Assembly (NCBI RefSeq): GCF_019578655.1
Contig: NC_063263.1
Coordinates: 17,545,001-17,609,000 of the forward strand
Length of the DNA stretch: 64,000 bases
Direction: 5' to 3'
Origin: Ricinus communis
Lineage: Eukaryota > Streptophyta > Magnoliopsida > Malpighiales > Euphorbiaceae
Numbering within the stretch: the stretch's first letter is position 1; each line of letters opens with the position of its first letter. Below, piece by piece: positions 51,790 to 63,900 of the stretch. The notes under the pieces were generated by a model. It worked only from the letters and a program-made list of their open reading frames with translations. It did not search any database and was not told the origin of the DNA. Both the position numbers and the translations under genes were made by a program.

Positions 51790-53083
51790 TTAGTTTGAAG
51801 GAGGGAAAAAGATTGCATCATTGATCCTCTTTGAGCGGAAAAGCTTTTCCAATTGAGAATCCACATTGAATGATGCCTCAAGAACTTGTGGAGACAGTGC
51901 TTTCCACACTGAAGTCTTTCCTGCCAAATGTGTGAAAATTGGATTCGGGGTAGTGATGATGGAGAACCATTCCATCCCTTGTGGATCAGCAATCTTCGAG
52001 ACAACGAAAAACCTTGGAATAATGAACAGACAGCCTGAACTTACAGTAGTTTCCAGGACTCTACGACCATCGACACCCACAACCTGAACACGCCCACTGC
52101 CTCTAACGATGTATGTGACTTGAAGAGCAGAGTCACAGGAAAAACCAGGAGAGCACATTGCACTTCCGTCTAGTCTAACCAAATCAGCACCAAGTCCAAC
52201 TTCACCAACTAAAGGAAGATTCTTTGTATTCGCGACTACAACTCTACCGCCATTCTTAATATCAACATCAAGAGGCGCTTCCTCGCAGTTCAGTGCCATG
52301 CCTTGTCTGTGTTCTTTTTTGGGTTCGGGCATCTTGAAATTGTCTTCAAGCTTGACAATTCCATTACTAGATTGGTTTTGTACCAGGGATTTGACAGTGT
52401 TCTCTTCTAAATCCCATGCACGGCTAACAAATTCAGTGGAAAAGCCAGTAAAGATTCCATTAGAACCAGTAAGGAAAAAATCAGTGAATTCGCCAGATCT
52501 GTGGGCTTTTGAAGTATCACCCAAGAAGAGGACTGTAAGTTCAGGATCCTTTTTGTTGTACCACCATGTAACAACACCAAATGGTAAAGCAATTGCATCA
52601 CCTTTCTTGATTGCAATTACTTTCTCCTCTGCTTCTGGTAGGACAATTCCAGCTACACCACTACCTATACACAAATCAAGAATAAGATCAATAATCCTGA
52701 AAAGAATATCTAAAACATATTATCAGAACTAGTATTCTATTGAAAGAAACTGAAAAAAGAAAAAGAAGAAGATTAAAATCAAAATAACATATCAAACTAG
52801 AACCCAGAATTCATAGTATACAAATATATCAGAACTTGAACATTCATTAACAACTTTTTAGGTATCAAAATTCAAAAGGGTATTTACCTTGCAGAACATA
52901 AGCAACCTTAGAGGAATCAGAGTAGCGAGGAAGGGCAAAGCCATTCTTGACAAGAGAAAGTTTGGCTGCACCAATATTTCCTTCACGAAGCATAGGAAGC
53001 TGAGACGGTGACCATGCAAAGTAGGAACCACCGTTGCCACCATAAACCTTGTTAGCCAACTTCGGAGAAAGATCAAGCTCCAT
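51790..53083 (-). CDS. Bicupin protein, 11S-globulin-like (At1g07750-like), gene A
   Basis: Two exons (52,888-53,083; 51,790-52,664) give 356 residues. The protein starts MELDLSPKLANKVYGG with no signal peptide. Two cupin folds are visible: the first around residues 40-150 (KVAYVLQGSGVAGIVLPE, KKGDAIALPFGVVTWWYN) and the second around 200-330 (TYIVRGSGRVQVVG, SGCLFIIPRFFVVSK). It resembles legumin/12S seed globulins in sequence order but lacks the secretory signal and the Asn-Gly processing site, so it is probably a soluble non-storage relative; function is unknown to me. Gene A and gene B are tandem copies. Gene A lacks the last intron that gene B has: its sequence runs on at ITTPNPIFTHLAG. 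A TATAAATA box lies at 53,196-53,203. Confidence 0.92.
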
Positions 53084-54377
53084 CTTTTCTTTTCAAGAAA
53101 TTAAAAATTTAATGAATCAACAGAAAAGAACGAAGTAAATATTAGTAATATGATTGCTTAAGATATTTGTGATGTTAATGTAGGATTTGGGACTTTATTT
53201 ATAGGCATTATAAGGACTGTACATTAGAGTCCAAATGATCATTGGAATCGACTTTTATCACCAGATGGTTACAGGGAAACGAAATAGCCATGGAAAAAGG
53301 ATTCGACAGGAAAAGAAAGTAGGTAATGAGTATTAGATCTGGAGAGGAAGATGGATAAGATTGGAATATGATTGCAAACTTCAAGGACCAATCCAAGCTT
53401 TTTTGGGGATTAGGAAACAAAAGATAATATCTTTTTTATTGCTTCTGAGAATCTACCTTTTGATGGAATTGGAGTTCCACTTGTCTGATGTTGAAGAAAA
53501 GATTTTGGGTTTAATAGGAATCGAATTTACAAGCTAACCACAGAGGTACAAATTGCCACATTAATTAAAAAAAAATTAGGAATCAGAATTTACAAAAAGC
53601 ACAAATTTTCTTTTTTTCAAATTACAGTATCATTGGCTTAAATAGATAAAAAGATTATGATTTTTCAAAAATTCGTTATCAATGTCATCTTATCTTTTAT
53701 CTTTCACCGAAAAGAAGAAAGTCAAAGTTATATTTTTATGGGTAATTAAAAATTGTGAAATTTAAATATTTTCCCAAATGGGTTTAATTATTTTAGCCTG
53801 AGAATAATGGCACTTGTTATTATTTTTCTAAATAAGATTTATATTCTAAGTCACTGAATTAGATAGGAAAGTTGTTATTAATGTTATAATTTAGGCTATA
53901 TTGATGAAATTGAAAAATCTGAAAACCTTTATTTCATTCTTTAAAAAAAGTCCATGATATTGTAGGATAGATCTTAATTTATATAAGTTAATAATTTTTT
54001 TATAATTAGACCAAATTTTATTTTAAAATAACGGAAAGATAATCATTGAGAAATCAAATAACAGTTATAAAACAATGTGAATAATGAAACAGACTAAAGA
54101 AAATATAATTAATTAACTGAAAAATGCAGAAAGAAACCACGATATTCATTGAAATTAAAAAAAAAAAAAAAAGAAAAGAAAAAGACCATATCCACAGGTG
54201 GAAGGGAGATTATGGAAGAGTTTTAGATTCTCTAGAGATCCTCTAATAGCTCTTTATTGGGAAAAGAAAAGAAAAAAACAAAACTAAACGAGACTAGATG
54301 AAAAGTAACCCTAGCTAGCTACTACTTCCTCAAGTTTGGTGGTGGTTCCTCAACTGGTGGTGGTGGGTGGAGATTCC
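53084..54377. other. Spacer between the tandem cupin genes
   Basis: Holds the promoter of gene A (TATA box at 53,196) and the 3' flank of gene B. The rest is AT-rich, with a poly-A run near 54,157-54,172. No gene recognised. Confidence 0.6.
53196..53203 (-). promoter_or_regulatory. TATA box of cupin gene A
   Basis: TATAAATA on the minus strand, 113 bases upstream of the start codon. Cupin gene B has the same octamer at a similar distance, so the core promoter seems retained since duplication. Confidence 0.65.
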
Positions 54378-56008
54378 TCAGTTTGGCGGTGGGAAGAAAA
54401 TCTCATCAGACATTCTCTTTGAACGAAAATGCTTCTCCACTTCAGGAGACACCTTGAATGATGCCTCGAGCACCTGAGGTGATAATGCCTTCCACACAGA
54501 AGTTCTACCAGCCAAATGGGTGAAAATAGGGCTGCAATCAAGTCAAGGAAAATAAGTACCCATTTAAATTCAATGGAAAGAAATTTCTGTAAAAATAAAA
54601 TCAAGAAAATAAACTTACTTGGGAGTAGTGATGATAGAGAACCAATCCATACCATCAGGATCACAAATCTTTGAAACAACATAAAACCTTGGAACAATGA
54701 ACAGATTACCAGCCTTCACAGTAGTTTCCAGGACTCTGCGGCCATCAACACCAACAACCTGAACACGGCCACTGCCCCTAACAATATAAGTAACTTGCAG
54801 AGCAGAGTCACAAGAAAATCCAGGAGAGCACATAGCACCTCCATCCAATCTAACAAGATCAGCACCAAGGCCAACCTCAGCAACCAAAGGTAGATTTTTG
54901 GTGTTCAAGACCACAACCCTTCCACCATTTTTAATGTCAACATCTAATGGTGCTTCCTCACAGTTGTACACCATACCGTTGCGGTGTTCCTTTTTGGGTT
55001 CAGGCATCTTAAATGATGCAGCAAGCTTAACAATACCTTTGCCTGATTGGTTATTAACAAGGGTACCCACAGTTTTCTCATCCAGATCCCAAGCTCTGCC
55101 AACAAATTCAGAAGAGAAACCAGTGAAAATACCATTAGTTCCAGTCAAAAAGAAATCAGTAAATTCACCAGCCTTGTGTCCTTTTGCAGTATCTCCCATG
55201 AACAGAACAACCAATTCAGTGTCTTCCTTGTTATACCACCAAGTAACAACACCAAAAGGAAGGGCTACGGCATCACCCTTTTTTATTGCAATCACTTTCT
55301 CTTCCTTCTCAGGGAGGACAATTCCAGCAACACCATTACCTGACAAGATCAATGATATAGTTCAGATAAAGTGATTGCTTAAGTGATTTAGAATGCCTGA
55401 TTTCACTTGCTTTCAGTCAGAGCTTTAATCTTCTAATAAATAATTAAAAAAAATCCATTAAACCCATATGACACCAAAACCCAAAAGCTCATCAGAACAG
55501 AATAGAAATAACAAAAAAATGTTCCAAAAGAAAAAAGAAATCGTTCAACACAAAAGACAACCCATATTACAAATCATTGAATAAAGAAAACCCATATAAC
55601 AATTTCATTGAATAAAGAAAACCCTAACACAAAAAACATGAATTTTAAAAAAATAAAATATCTAAACCCAAATCATGAAAATATAAAAGATGAGCAATAT
55701 AGATTAAACACCAAAAACAAAGTGATGCATCAAAATATATAAAAATTACTCATATAAACAAAACAAAACAAAACGATAAATATTAGAAAATAAAAAATCA
55801 TATTACCTTGAAGAACATAAGCCACTTTAGCTGAATCAGAGTATCGAGGAAGAGCAAAGCCATCCTTTTCAAGAGCAAGTTTGGCTGCACCAATATTACC
55901 TTCACGTAGCATTGCTAGTTCTGAAGGACACCAAGCATGGTACGATCCACCATCTCCTCCATACACTTTCTTTGCCAATCTGGGTGATAAATCAATCTCC
56001 ATCTTCAT
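54378..56008 (-). CDS. Bicupin protein, 11S-globulin-like (At1g07750-like), gene B
   Basis: Three exons (55,807-56,008; 54,619-55,339; 54,378-54,531) give 358 residues, or 356 from the second Met (56,002), which aligns with the start of gene A. The protein is close to gene A throughout (for example KKGDAVALPFGVVTWWYN and CSPGFSCDSALQVTYIVRGS in both) and has the same two cupin domains and no signal peptide. The last intron splits an Asn codon in ITTPNP (AA|C) at a GT-AG junction; gene A lacks it. The first intron is shared (phase 1, after VLQG's first base). The start at 56,008 (MKMEIDL) is the first ATG downstream of the predicted transcription start; in-frame ATG 56,086 lies too close to the TATA box at 56,100-56,107. 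Confidence 0.92.
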
Positions 56009-56099
56009 ATTTTCTTTGTAACTAAATGAGAAAACTCTGTTTTTAATTGATATATTTTGATATGATATTCTGATGTGTAGATGCAAAACAGAAGCCCTG

Positions 56100-56107
56100 T
56101 ATTTATA
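56100..56107 (-). promoter_or_regulatory. TATA box of cupin gene B
   Basis: TATAAATA on the minus strand about 92 bases upstream of the start at 56,008, the same octamer as in gene A. It argues against the upstream ATG at 56,086. Confidence 0.65.
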
Positions 56108-57164
56108 GATATAGCAAACAGAGTATTTACTGTGGATAAGTATAAAGCTAACAGAAATTCTATCCGACTCTGATAATTCTGATACTCAGATATACAAAAT
56201 TTGATACAGATTGGATTAGGATTTAGTGTCGATTTTAACTACTTAATATCTATTATCTGTTTTTTCTTTTTAAGAAAAAAAAAAATCTGTTGTGTTATTA
56301 TCCTAATTCTCGCCAATAAAATCATTATACAATTATGAGTAATATGTATTTTACAAATTACTCTTAAAAAAGGGCAACTGTTATTGTTGTTGACATATAA
56401 AGCTTATTTTCCTTATTAGAAAAAGGGTAAATCAAAACAAAAACAATATAAAATATCTTTTTTTCCTAATTTTCTTCATAGAATCATAAACATCACGCTT
56501 ATTTTATCTTTCAAGAAATTTAAAAAAAAATGGATAAATAAATTGAATGATACTTTTTCCAAATTAATAAATTATTGATCTATTGATTAATTAATATCTA
56601 ATCTATAGGGGTCAGGTTGAATTCATAAAGTAATTTTCATTCGTAATATCATAAATAAATAACATATTTTATGTTTTAAAAATGAAAAGAATAAAACTTC
56701 AGATTTTTAAGCTACCTCTCCCCTCCTTTGAGATTTGCAATGCCAATAAATTCGGCAGATCACACAGGTTCTTATCCAAATCCAATAATGGGAACCTTTA
56801 AATAGTTGTGCATGTGCTTATGAATTTAGGTACAATACATATTAGAATTTTAAATTATGGGCTACATAGAAAATTTAAGTTGTTTGGAAAATAAAAGCAG
56901 ATTTCTGGAGATCTAGAACCAAACGTGTTCAACTTGTTTGTAATTCTTTTATATTTTATTTTAAATTGAATAATTAATATTTTATTAAAAATTTTAAATT
57001 TAAATTTAGCAAAAATACATTCTTAAGCTCCTAAGATATCAGTGTTTGTTGCATTGAGTCTGTATACGTTTATTTTATTTTATTGATGTCTTAAATATTT
57101 ATTTATTCTTCATTAAAAAATTTTACATATAAAATATCTGGTTTTGAGATTTGATGCAATTGAT

Positions 57165-57712
57165 AATTATTTTTCACTTAACAGTTAGTTATTGGTAGCT
57201 GATAGCTGATGGTATTCGCTCTATTTTAAATTTTTTTTTATCAGCTGATAATTGATTTAATTTTTTATTTATTTGGATACTATAATTCTTATTAACACTT
57301 ATTAATAATAATTTATTTTAAATTGATCTTATATAATTAAATTTTTATATTTTAAAATAAATAATTAATATTTTATAATTATTTTTAATAGTTAAATAAT
57401 TATAATATTTAAAATTATAGTATTTAAAATTAAAAAATTTTATTAGTATAATTTAAATTTAAATTTTTATTTAAAATAATTTTTTAAATATTTTTAATAA
57501 TAAATACAATTGAGCTAAAGAAAATTAATTATAAATTTTTAAATTTTTATAAGTTATTTTTATTAATTTATATCACTAAATATAATATAATAAAATAAAA
57601 TAATTTAACAATAATTATATTTTTAACGGTCACCACTAATAAAATTTTACTAAACGATTTAATTTATCAGCGATTAACTACGAGCTGAATTAATTAGTTG
57701 AACTAAACAGAC
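57165..57712. mobile_element. MITE-like element with GGGTCTGTTTAGTTC-type end
   Basis: The right end, read on the minus strand from about 57,712, is GGGTCTGTTTAGTTCAACTA, followed by AGCTCGTAGTTAATCGCTGA. The left part contains TTGGTAGCTGATAGCTGATGG near 57,194, which pairs loosely with the right part (ATCAGCGATTAACTACGAGC). GGGTCTGTTTGG-type ends are frequent in small plant DNA elements. The left terminus is degenerate and no target duplication was found. Confidence 0.4.
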
Positions 57713-58194
57713 CCATGAAAATTACAAAAGTGAATATCACTCTCTCTTAGTCGTGTTTCTAGTTAGAAAATGAGGTTGAGCAGGAGAGAGAGGAGCGCAT
57801 AAGCTACTCCTTTAATCCCTAATTACTCAAAACCTAATTCCCAACATCAATTCTTGTGCAATTTGAGTAAAGCAGCCGCTAAAATGGAAACTTAGTCAAA
57901 TCAACATCAATCTATGCCTTTAAAAACAAAAACAAAAAAAGAAACCAACCCCACTTTTGATCCCTTTCAAACGAGGCTTCACCAATGATGAAATAAAAAG
58001 TCATTTGAAAGTGAGTTTTCCATTTGTAACTTACACCTTCACTTGATCAATATCTTGCAAATGAAAGGTCATTTTTAAATTGCTTAAGCAAAATCTCATG
58101 TTTCTTGCCTCATTCTAAAATTCTTATGAAATATTGAAGATTGATAGAAGATCTTCTTTGTTATTGCAGAAATACTTGTTGCATACACGAAAAA

Positions 58195-58446
58195 TGCCAT
58201 CAGCTACAACTGCCCATGCGAACCATTCTTTAAGAGGAGACTTGCAGATGTCTCAAGATCAGTATGGTGATGACTCGAAGGCTATTGGTTCCTAGTCTGG
58301 CTCTCCCCTGCAATTGGTAGGAAATACAGGAGGGACCTCCACTACAGGAGGTGATAGTATGGGAGATGACGAGGATGCCAAATCTGAGGGCTATAGCTGG
58401 AAAAATCATATTCACAGATCATAAAGAAACAAAAAAAAAAAAAAAA
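58195..58446 (+). pseudogene. Coding-like fragment with poly-A tract (possible retro-insert), unidentified
   Basis: From ATG 58,196 the + frame reads MPSATTAHANHSLRG and continues through SQDQYGDD, an in-frame TAG at about 58,291, then SGSPLQLVGNTGGTS, GDSMGDDEDAKSEGYSWK and a stop. Composition is clearly coding-like (acidic and Ser/Gly-rich) and unlike the AT-rich surroundings. About 10 bases later comes a run of A (58,431-58,446), as in a reverse-transcribed mRNA. I do not recognise the protein family. It could also be a decayed exon. Confidence 0.35.
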
Positions 58447-59698
58447 GGAATTCAAAGATCTAGGGTTTCTTTAAGAAGCTAAATGATTTGAAAAAGAAGG
58501 GGTTAGCTTTATGGTCCACCCAAATATAAACCGATGTGTAAAATGACATAGAACAAGTTTTCTTTTTAATATTAATTTAAACGTCATTGCCGAAATTTCT
58601 ATGAAAAAGTTTTTAATAAAAGGAAAAATATATGTTTGATGGCTCAATAAAACAAATTAAATGTACAAAGATTCATGCAACAAATGCGAATAATTCAGGG
58701 GATCGGTGATCCATTTTGCCTTTAAATTTCTAACGTTGGATAGTTATTCTTTAGATAACAAATATTAGTCATCCATTATAAAGTTGATATCTAAAATTAT
58801 CTAAACAAGAGCTACCATCTTAACAAGAGAATTCTAATCCGTTTGGGGTAGACACTGGCTGCTACAAACCCTTTTGGTCACAGTGTGGCATCAGATAGAT
58901 AAATCATGGATCAAGCATATATACTAGAATGAATTGAGATAATTCCAGGTATTATGAGAAATATACTCTGATAATACTCATCAAATCACCCAAATTAATA
59001 TATTGCAAATGCCACATCCCTATAGTAGTAAAGTAAGGTAAAAAGCAGCTGTACAGCATTTGAATGCGGATCAGTTTGCCAAACTTCATCATCATACAAT
59101 CTCCTAAGGAATTTAAGTCGAAATTGAACCCATAAAAGCTCTTCGATCTCATTATCTGTCAAAGTACCATACGTACTCATACTCTCATGTTTGATGTTTG
59201 CACATTAATTAGAGCATGAAGTTGATGTAAAACAAACTCTTACATTCATCCTTGGATCGACAGTGCCCCTACCATGCCTGCTCCTGCAACCAGTATGAAA
59301 ACATATCAACTCATGATTCAAAAGAGACAGAAATATTAACTCTTAGGGAGCATCTATTTTGTGGTGCAATAAATTTATGTGACTGGGATGCGATGAAGCC
59401 CACCAAAAATCAACTGTCAGATCCTGCCGCCCGCAGTCATGAAACCATCTTGACTTGAGTAGGATTGCATATAGAACAGAAGCATCAGAATTACTTTTCA
59501 TGGACATATACAGCTACATTTTTAGTATTAAAAGCATGCCTCTAAATTAACTTGCACTTGTGCAAGCACAAAAGGGATTACCAATAGGAGAATGGCAAGT
59601 TCCCAGCATATAGGGGTGCTCTCTCAAAAAATTAACCATAGAGCATAAAAGTTATAGAATAAAAATAAGAATTAAAACCAATATGAAAGAAAAAAGAA

Positions 59699-59770
59699 TG
59701 TGGCTGCTGGGATTCGAGCCCAGGTCTCTACGGCCACAACGTAGAATTCTTACCACTAAACTACAGCCAC
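59699..59770 (-). tRNA. tRNA-His (anticodon GTG)
   Basis: The minus-strand gene starts GTGGCTGTAGTTTAGTGG. The 7-bp acceptor stem pairs GTGGCTG with CAGCCAC; the anticodon arm is CTACG-TTGTGGC-CGTAG (anticodon GTG); the T arm is CTGGG-CTCGAAT-CCCAG; the discriminator base is A at 59,699. A T6 pol III terminator follows within 10 bases. The internal A and B boxes are intact. The second anticodon-stem pair is T-A, where I recall C-G in common plant tRNA-His; both strands differ together, so pairing is kept. The extra 5' G of mature tRNA-His is not encoded, as expected. Confidence 0.95.
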
Positions 59771-60913
59771 TCTCATGTTTGTCTTCCGACTTCTTATCAT
59801 CTTGACAATTCAAGATTTTTAAGTTATTTTACGGGAAACAATAATTTTATATTGAAAGATGCACATTAGCCATTTATTTAAAAAAAAGAAGAAGGCTTCT
59901 CTGATGAGTAGATGAATCAATGAAAGAAGAGAATTTACTTATTTTGATAGGGGTACCGAATCAAGAAAATATTTAAAATTGCTTTGGTGTAAATTGAATC
60001 GAGTTAGAGTTTAAAATATCAAAATACCTCAAATTTTATAACATTCAACTCAAATAACTCTGCAATATATTAAGATATTAATAATAGTATAAATAATCTA
60101 TTCTGCTCTAACTGAATAGAGCTCCAACATATTATTATATCAAATTATATCATCAAACTGAAGTCGAACTAAATTTGAACTTAAAATGAAGCTCAAACGA
60201 GTATAAGTTTCAAATTCAGAATTCCACAACATTTAAGCATAAACTAACATAAATTTTCTGTAAATAAACTCATAAGCATTTCCTTTTTCATTATAATTAT
60301 CTATCCAATGTGAGGACCTTTTCTCTCCTTTTTTTTTTTTCTTCGTTTGTTTTTTCTTTGAATTTTAAGGACCCTGTTGACATGTATCCTTAATATGTAA
60401 ATTAGAATTATTGAGGAGTGGTTCTGCCAATACCTAAACAGAAAGGAATAACAATAATAAATGACGGACATCTTGAAACTTTTAAGAGGTTAGGAAAATA
60501 AATAACAGAAAAGATCAAGTAATTCAAGGAAGAATAGTAAAACGACAATTTATGCAAATAAGAATCCGCAAAGAGCACACAAGAAACGAAAATTCCAAAT
60601 CAGCCAATTGCATTATACATGTTTTCTTATAGCCTTTTATAATATGAAAAAAGAATTTAAAAATAAAAATAAAAAATTTAGTTCATTAGGTCAAAATCTA
60701 TAATTATCATCCTAAACAAAAATGGGATTTCATAAAATATTTCCTTTTCCAATACTATCAACTACATTGCAGCTACTATTTCAGAAATGATGCAGTAGGG
60801 TTGCTATCAAGATTAGGGTAAAATCATCACTACTAAACTTGGAATCATTGTCGACTCGGCGTAAAAAGTTAAAGGCGGCGGTACTGAGTTGAAATACTTT
60901 TAACACTCTGACA
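59771..60913. other. Intergenic region between tRNA-His and the UTR-like gene
   Basis: AT-rich DNA with the 3' flank of the UTR-like transporter gene at its right end (60,780-60,913, less AT-rich and probably 3' UTR). No other gene recognised. Confidence 0.6.
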
Positions 60914-63900
60914 TCAAGGATTCAGCTTCGTTGGAGTGGAAGCTCCATTTTCTGTATGTTCTTCTGATGGCGGGGGCCTTGGAGATCCACCTTTCAAGAA
61001 GTTCTTTGCATACAGAGAACCAAAGACAATAACCTGATGATTGTAACAGGATAAGTGTACCTAGGCTTAAAAAGTAAAAGAAGAACTAATCATTTAGAAA
61101 TTGAGGCTTACTGCTCCAATCCATTGTTCCCAGCTCAGAGGATGTGAAAACCACACACATGACAGCATGATGCTCACCAACTTGAATTACAAATAAAAAT
61201 TAGAAGATACCATTTGTCAGAGACATAGCTCCAAGGGATAAAAGAAAGACCAGCCTTTTTTTAGAATTTCTAAATTCTACCTGTCTTGTGGTCATTATGG
61301 CAGCAAAAGTTAGAGCACCGAATGTTCGAATTGTATAAGAAATAAAGAATTGACTACCAGTTGCTACCTGAAAAGAATGATATTACTTTTCATCCTATTT
61401 AAGCTGTAAGAGTAAAGAGCAGGAGGTTGGAGATAAAAAGTACATGGCCAAGAGAAATGATAGAAAGAAAAAAAGAAAAAGGGGCAAATCTTTTCACATC
61501 AAATAACTTGTAGAACTGCAATAGATAAGTAAAAGATTACTCACAGTGGAAAGCAATGCAATGTCAAAGAAACAATCATTATGGCGATAAACAAAATCTA
61601 TGGCCGGAAGTAAATGTCCTTGTATTAAGAGCCCTACATATGGAACAAAAGTAAACAAATTCAATCCCCAACCAAAACCATGCAACACAGACAATATCAT
61701 CTAAAACTAAAAGTAACATGTAAGCTATATATTGTTATTTTAACTACAGGTGATATGTAATATATACTGAAAGCACTATAGCAGATCAGTAATATTATCT
61801 TGATATAAATTGTTTGGAGACCTAAAAATGGAAGGAAAAAGCTCATCGACAAACTCGATACAAAAAGACTTAACAAAAAATCATATGATGATAGGAAAAT
61901 AGTTCTTCCTTCTTCCTCAATGTGAACCAGTAGAACTCAAAGAAATTAGTAATGCAGCTCAACCAATCTAACCCCAAATAAAATTTGAGCACCTATAAAC
62001 TTACATACTGTTAAATAAATGGGTAATAAGAACAGAATGAAAAGGCTAATGTGCAAAACCATGTCCGTAGGAATCACTACCTGAAGAACAAACAATACAA
62101 ATCTATCATAACTGGGTCCATGCCTTGCATGACAGCCATATCTAGACCACAATATTTCAATGATTAATCATAGAAATAAACATTGGACAAACTAGAAAAA
62201 CGTACCTGTGAAACTGAGAATACAAGAGCAAACTGTAGTGTAGAAAATTTGGTTGTGTATTTCCATATCATAACCTTTAAATAGCTTGTCTTGGAACGTG
62301 CTTGTAAAACCATCAAACCTGTTAGAGAAAAACAGGAGTCTTACCATACAATATATTGTCGAGTCGGCATTTTTCAAGATATTTGAATTGAGCTATTTAA
62401 AAACATAATTCTCAACTCAATTTAGCACATAAACATGAAATTTCTGTCCAAAAAATAAGTTGAATAGAAAGTACAGAATTAGAAGAATATGATCATCTTT
62501 GCAATGTCCTGGTTATATTTGTGTACAATATAAAATACAAATATTATTCATGCTCGAGACATCAGACATTAGCATGTAGAAGATTAGAGGACACCTATTA
62601 GCGGAAGAGACTAAACAAAAGAACAAAAAACATGTAAAATAAAATGGAATGTTCTGATTTATGTCTTTCTGATATGACAAACAAACTAGTAATAGATATA
62701 ACGCATTTCAATTGATACCCAAGATAACCAAGCATTAGGGAGACGCCCCAAACAGTATTTTCCCTTCCTCTGCTGTATGGACTGATATCAGTTCCTGCCT
62801 ACAAAAGAAACCAGGTTAGTAAATATATTAATCCTGTTCCCTTTTTTATGAAATTCAGGAAACAAAAACTATGTCAAAGTGATTGACAATAATAAGTAAC
62901 TTTCAAGTCACAAACAACCACAAGCAGATACAGCAATAAAAAAAAGTAAAGTACTAAAATAGACAAGCTGAGACAAGGACCCTAGTTATTACCGGAAAGA
63001 GAATAAATACTGAACAACCCAAAGTAACGAGAAAAGCCAACAAGTAGTCCATTCCCTTGTATCTCTTTTGCATGATGACAGTGCCCCAGATCTGTACAAG
63101 ATGTTTACATATGAACCAGTCAAAATGTCACCTCTATACTTATAATTGAAATCAAACATACACACACAAGCAGGGGAGAAAAAGATCTCATAGTTGAATA
63201 GTCCTTAATTTCCTTTGTGAAATCAGTTCATTCGGTCAGTCCTACTGGATTAGTGTTTCACTCCCCACATAACACCACAACAAGCTGGTTCTACTGCATC
63301 TCTGACTCGACAGTACTTAAAGGAAATAAGCTGGCCAAATGAGGAAAAATAACCAAGATGAAGGCCATAAAGACTGGCATGCATGCCAAAAGCTTGATAG
63401 ATAAAGATCAAGTTCAATGCAAAAGTAAAAGATCTTAATATCCATCATAAGTAACTGAAGCACAATTCAAAATGTGCATTCCAAGAACTATGAAAGACCA
63501 CATAAGTTAACAACAACGCTAATCACTTAAAGCCAACTTACCATGACAGGAATCATTTTGGCACACTTAGCAAGTGTCTGAACAGGAAAGCTGACGTATT
63601 TGAGGGCCTGTGAGCAAGCATATATTGTCACCGAAAGTGCATTAGCAGTCTATTATTTAGCTGAACTTGCATTTCATGTAAAATAAATATCTTTCGGCAG
63701 ACCTATGCTTTATGAGGAAAGAATTCCAAAGCAGAACTTTCACAAAAATTGAAATCATAAGAAAATAATAGTTCAGAAGTTCTCTAAACAAACCTCATAC
63801 TGGCATGTAGTGGTTAATATGTTGGATACTGAAATGAGACAGTACTTATAAATTGGAGCAACAGGATTCAATGCTTTTTTACTCGCCTAGAAAACACAGT

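Larger units (their letters stand above)
56009..59698. other. Intergenic region between cupin gene B and tRNA-His
   Basis: Contains the gene B promoter, a MITE-like element (57,165-57,712) and a coding-like fragment with a poly-A run (58,195-58,446). Around 58,995-59,270 two short minus-strand open stretches have splice-like borders (for example GAGCAGG...ATGAAT followed by GTAAGAG) but I recognise no protein, so they are not called as a gene. Confidence 0.5.

Noticed and set aside
52298..52732. 144-codon + frame opposite cupin gene A (and the similar 158-codon one opposite gene B)
   Set aside because: Antisense shadows of strongly coding exons; both exist because the paralogues share sequence, not because of an antisense gene.
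58952..59458. Several short frames near 59 kb, including MSTYGTLTDNEIEELLWVQF
   Set aside because: Splice-like borders are present but no family is recognisable and the pieces cannot be joined into one convincing product.
61946..62152. 68-codon minus frame that could be an exon of the UTR-like gene
   Set aside because: The neighbouring exons (62,206-62,318 and 61,545-61,633) already join in frame and reproduce the family sequence SFTG-LLIQGHLLPA; adding this would disrupt it.
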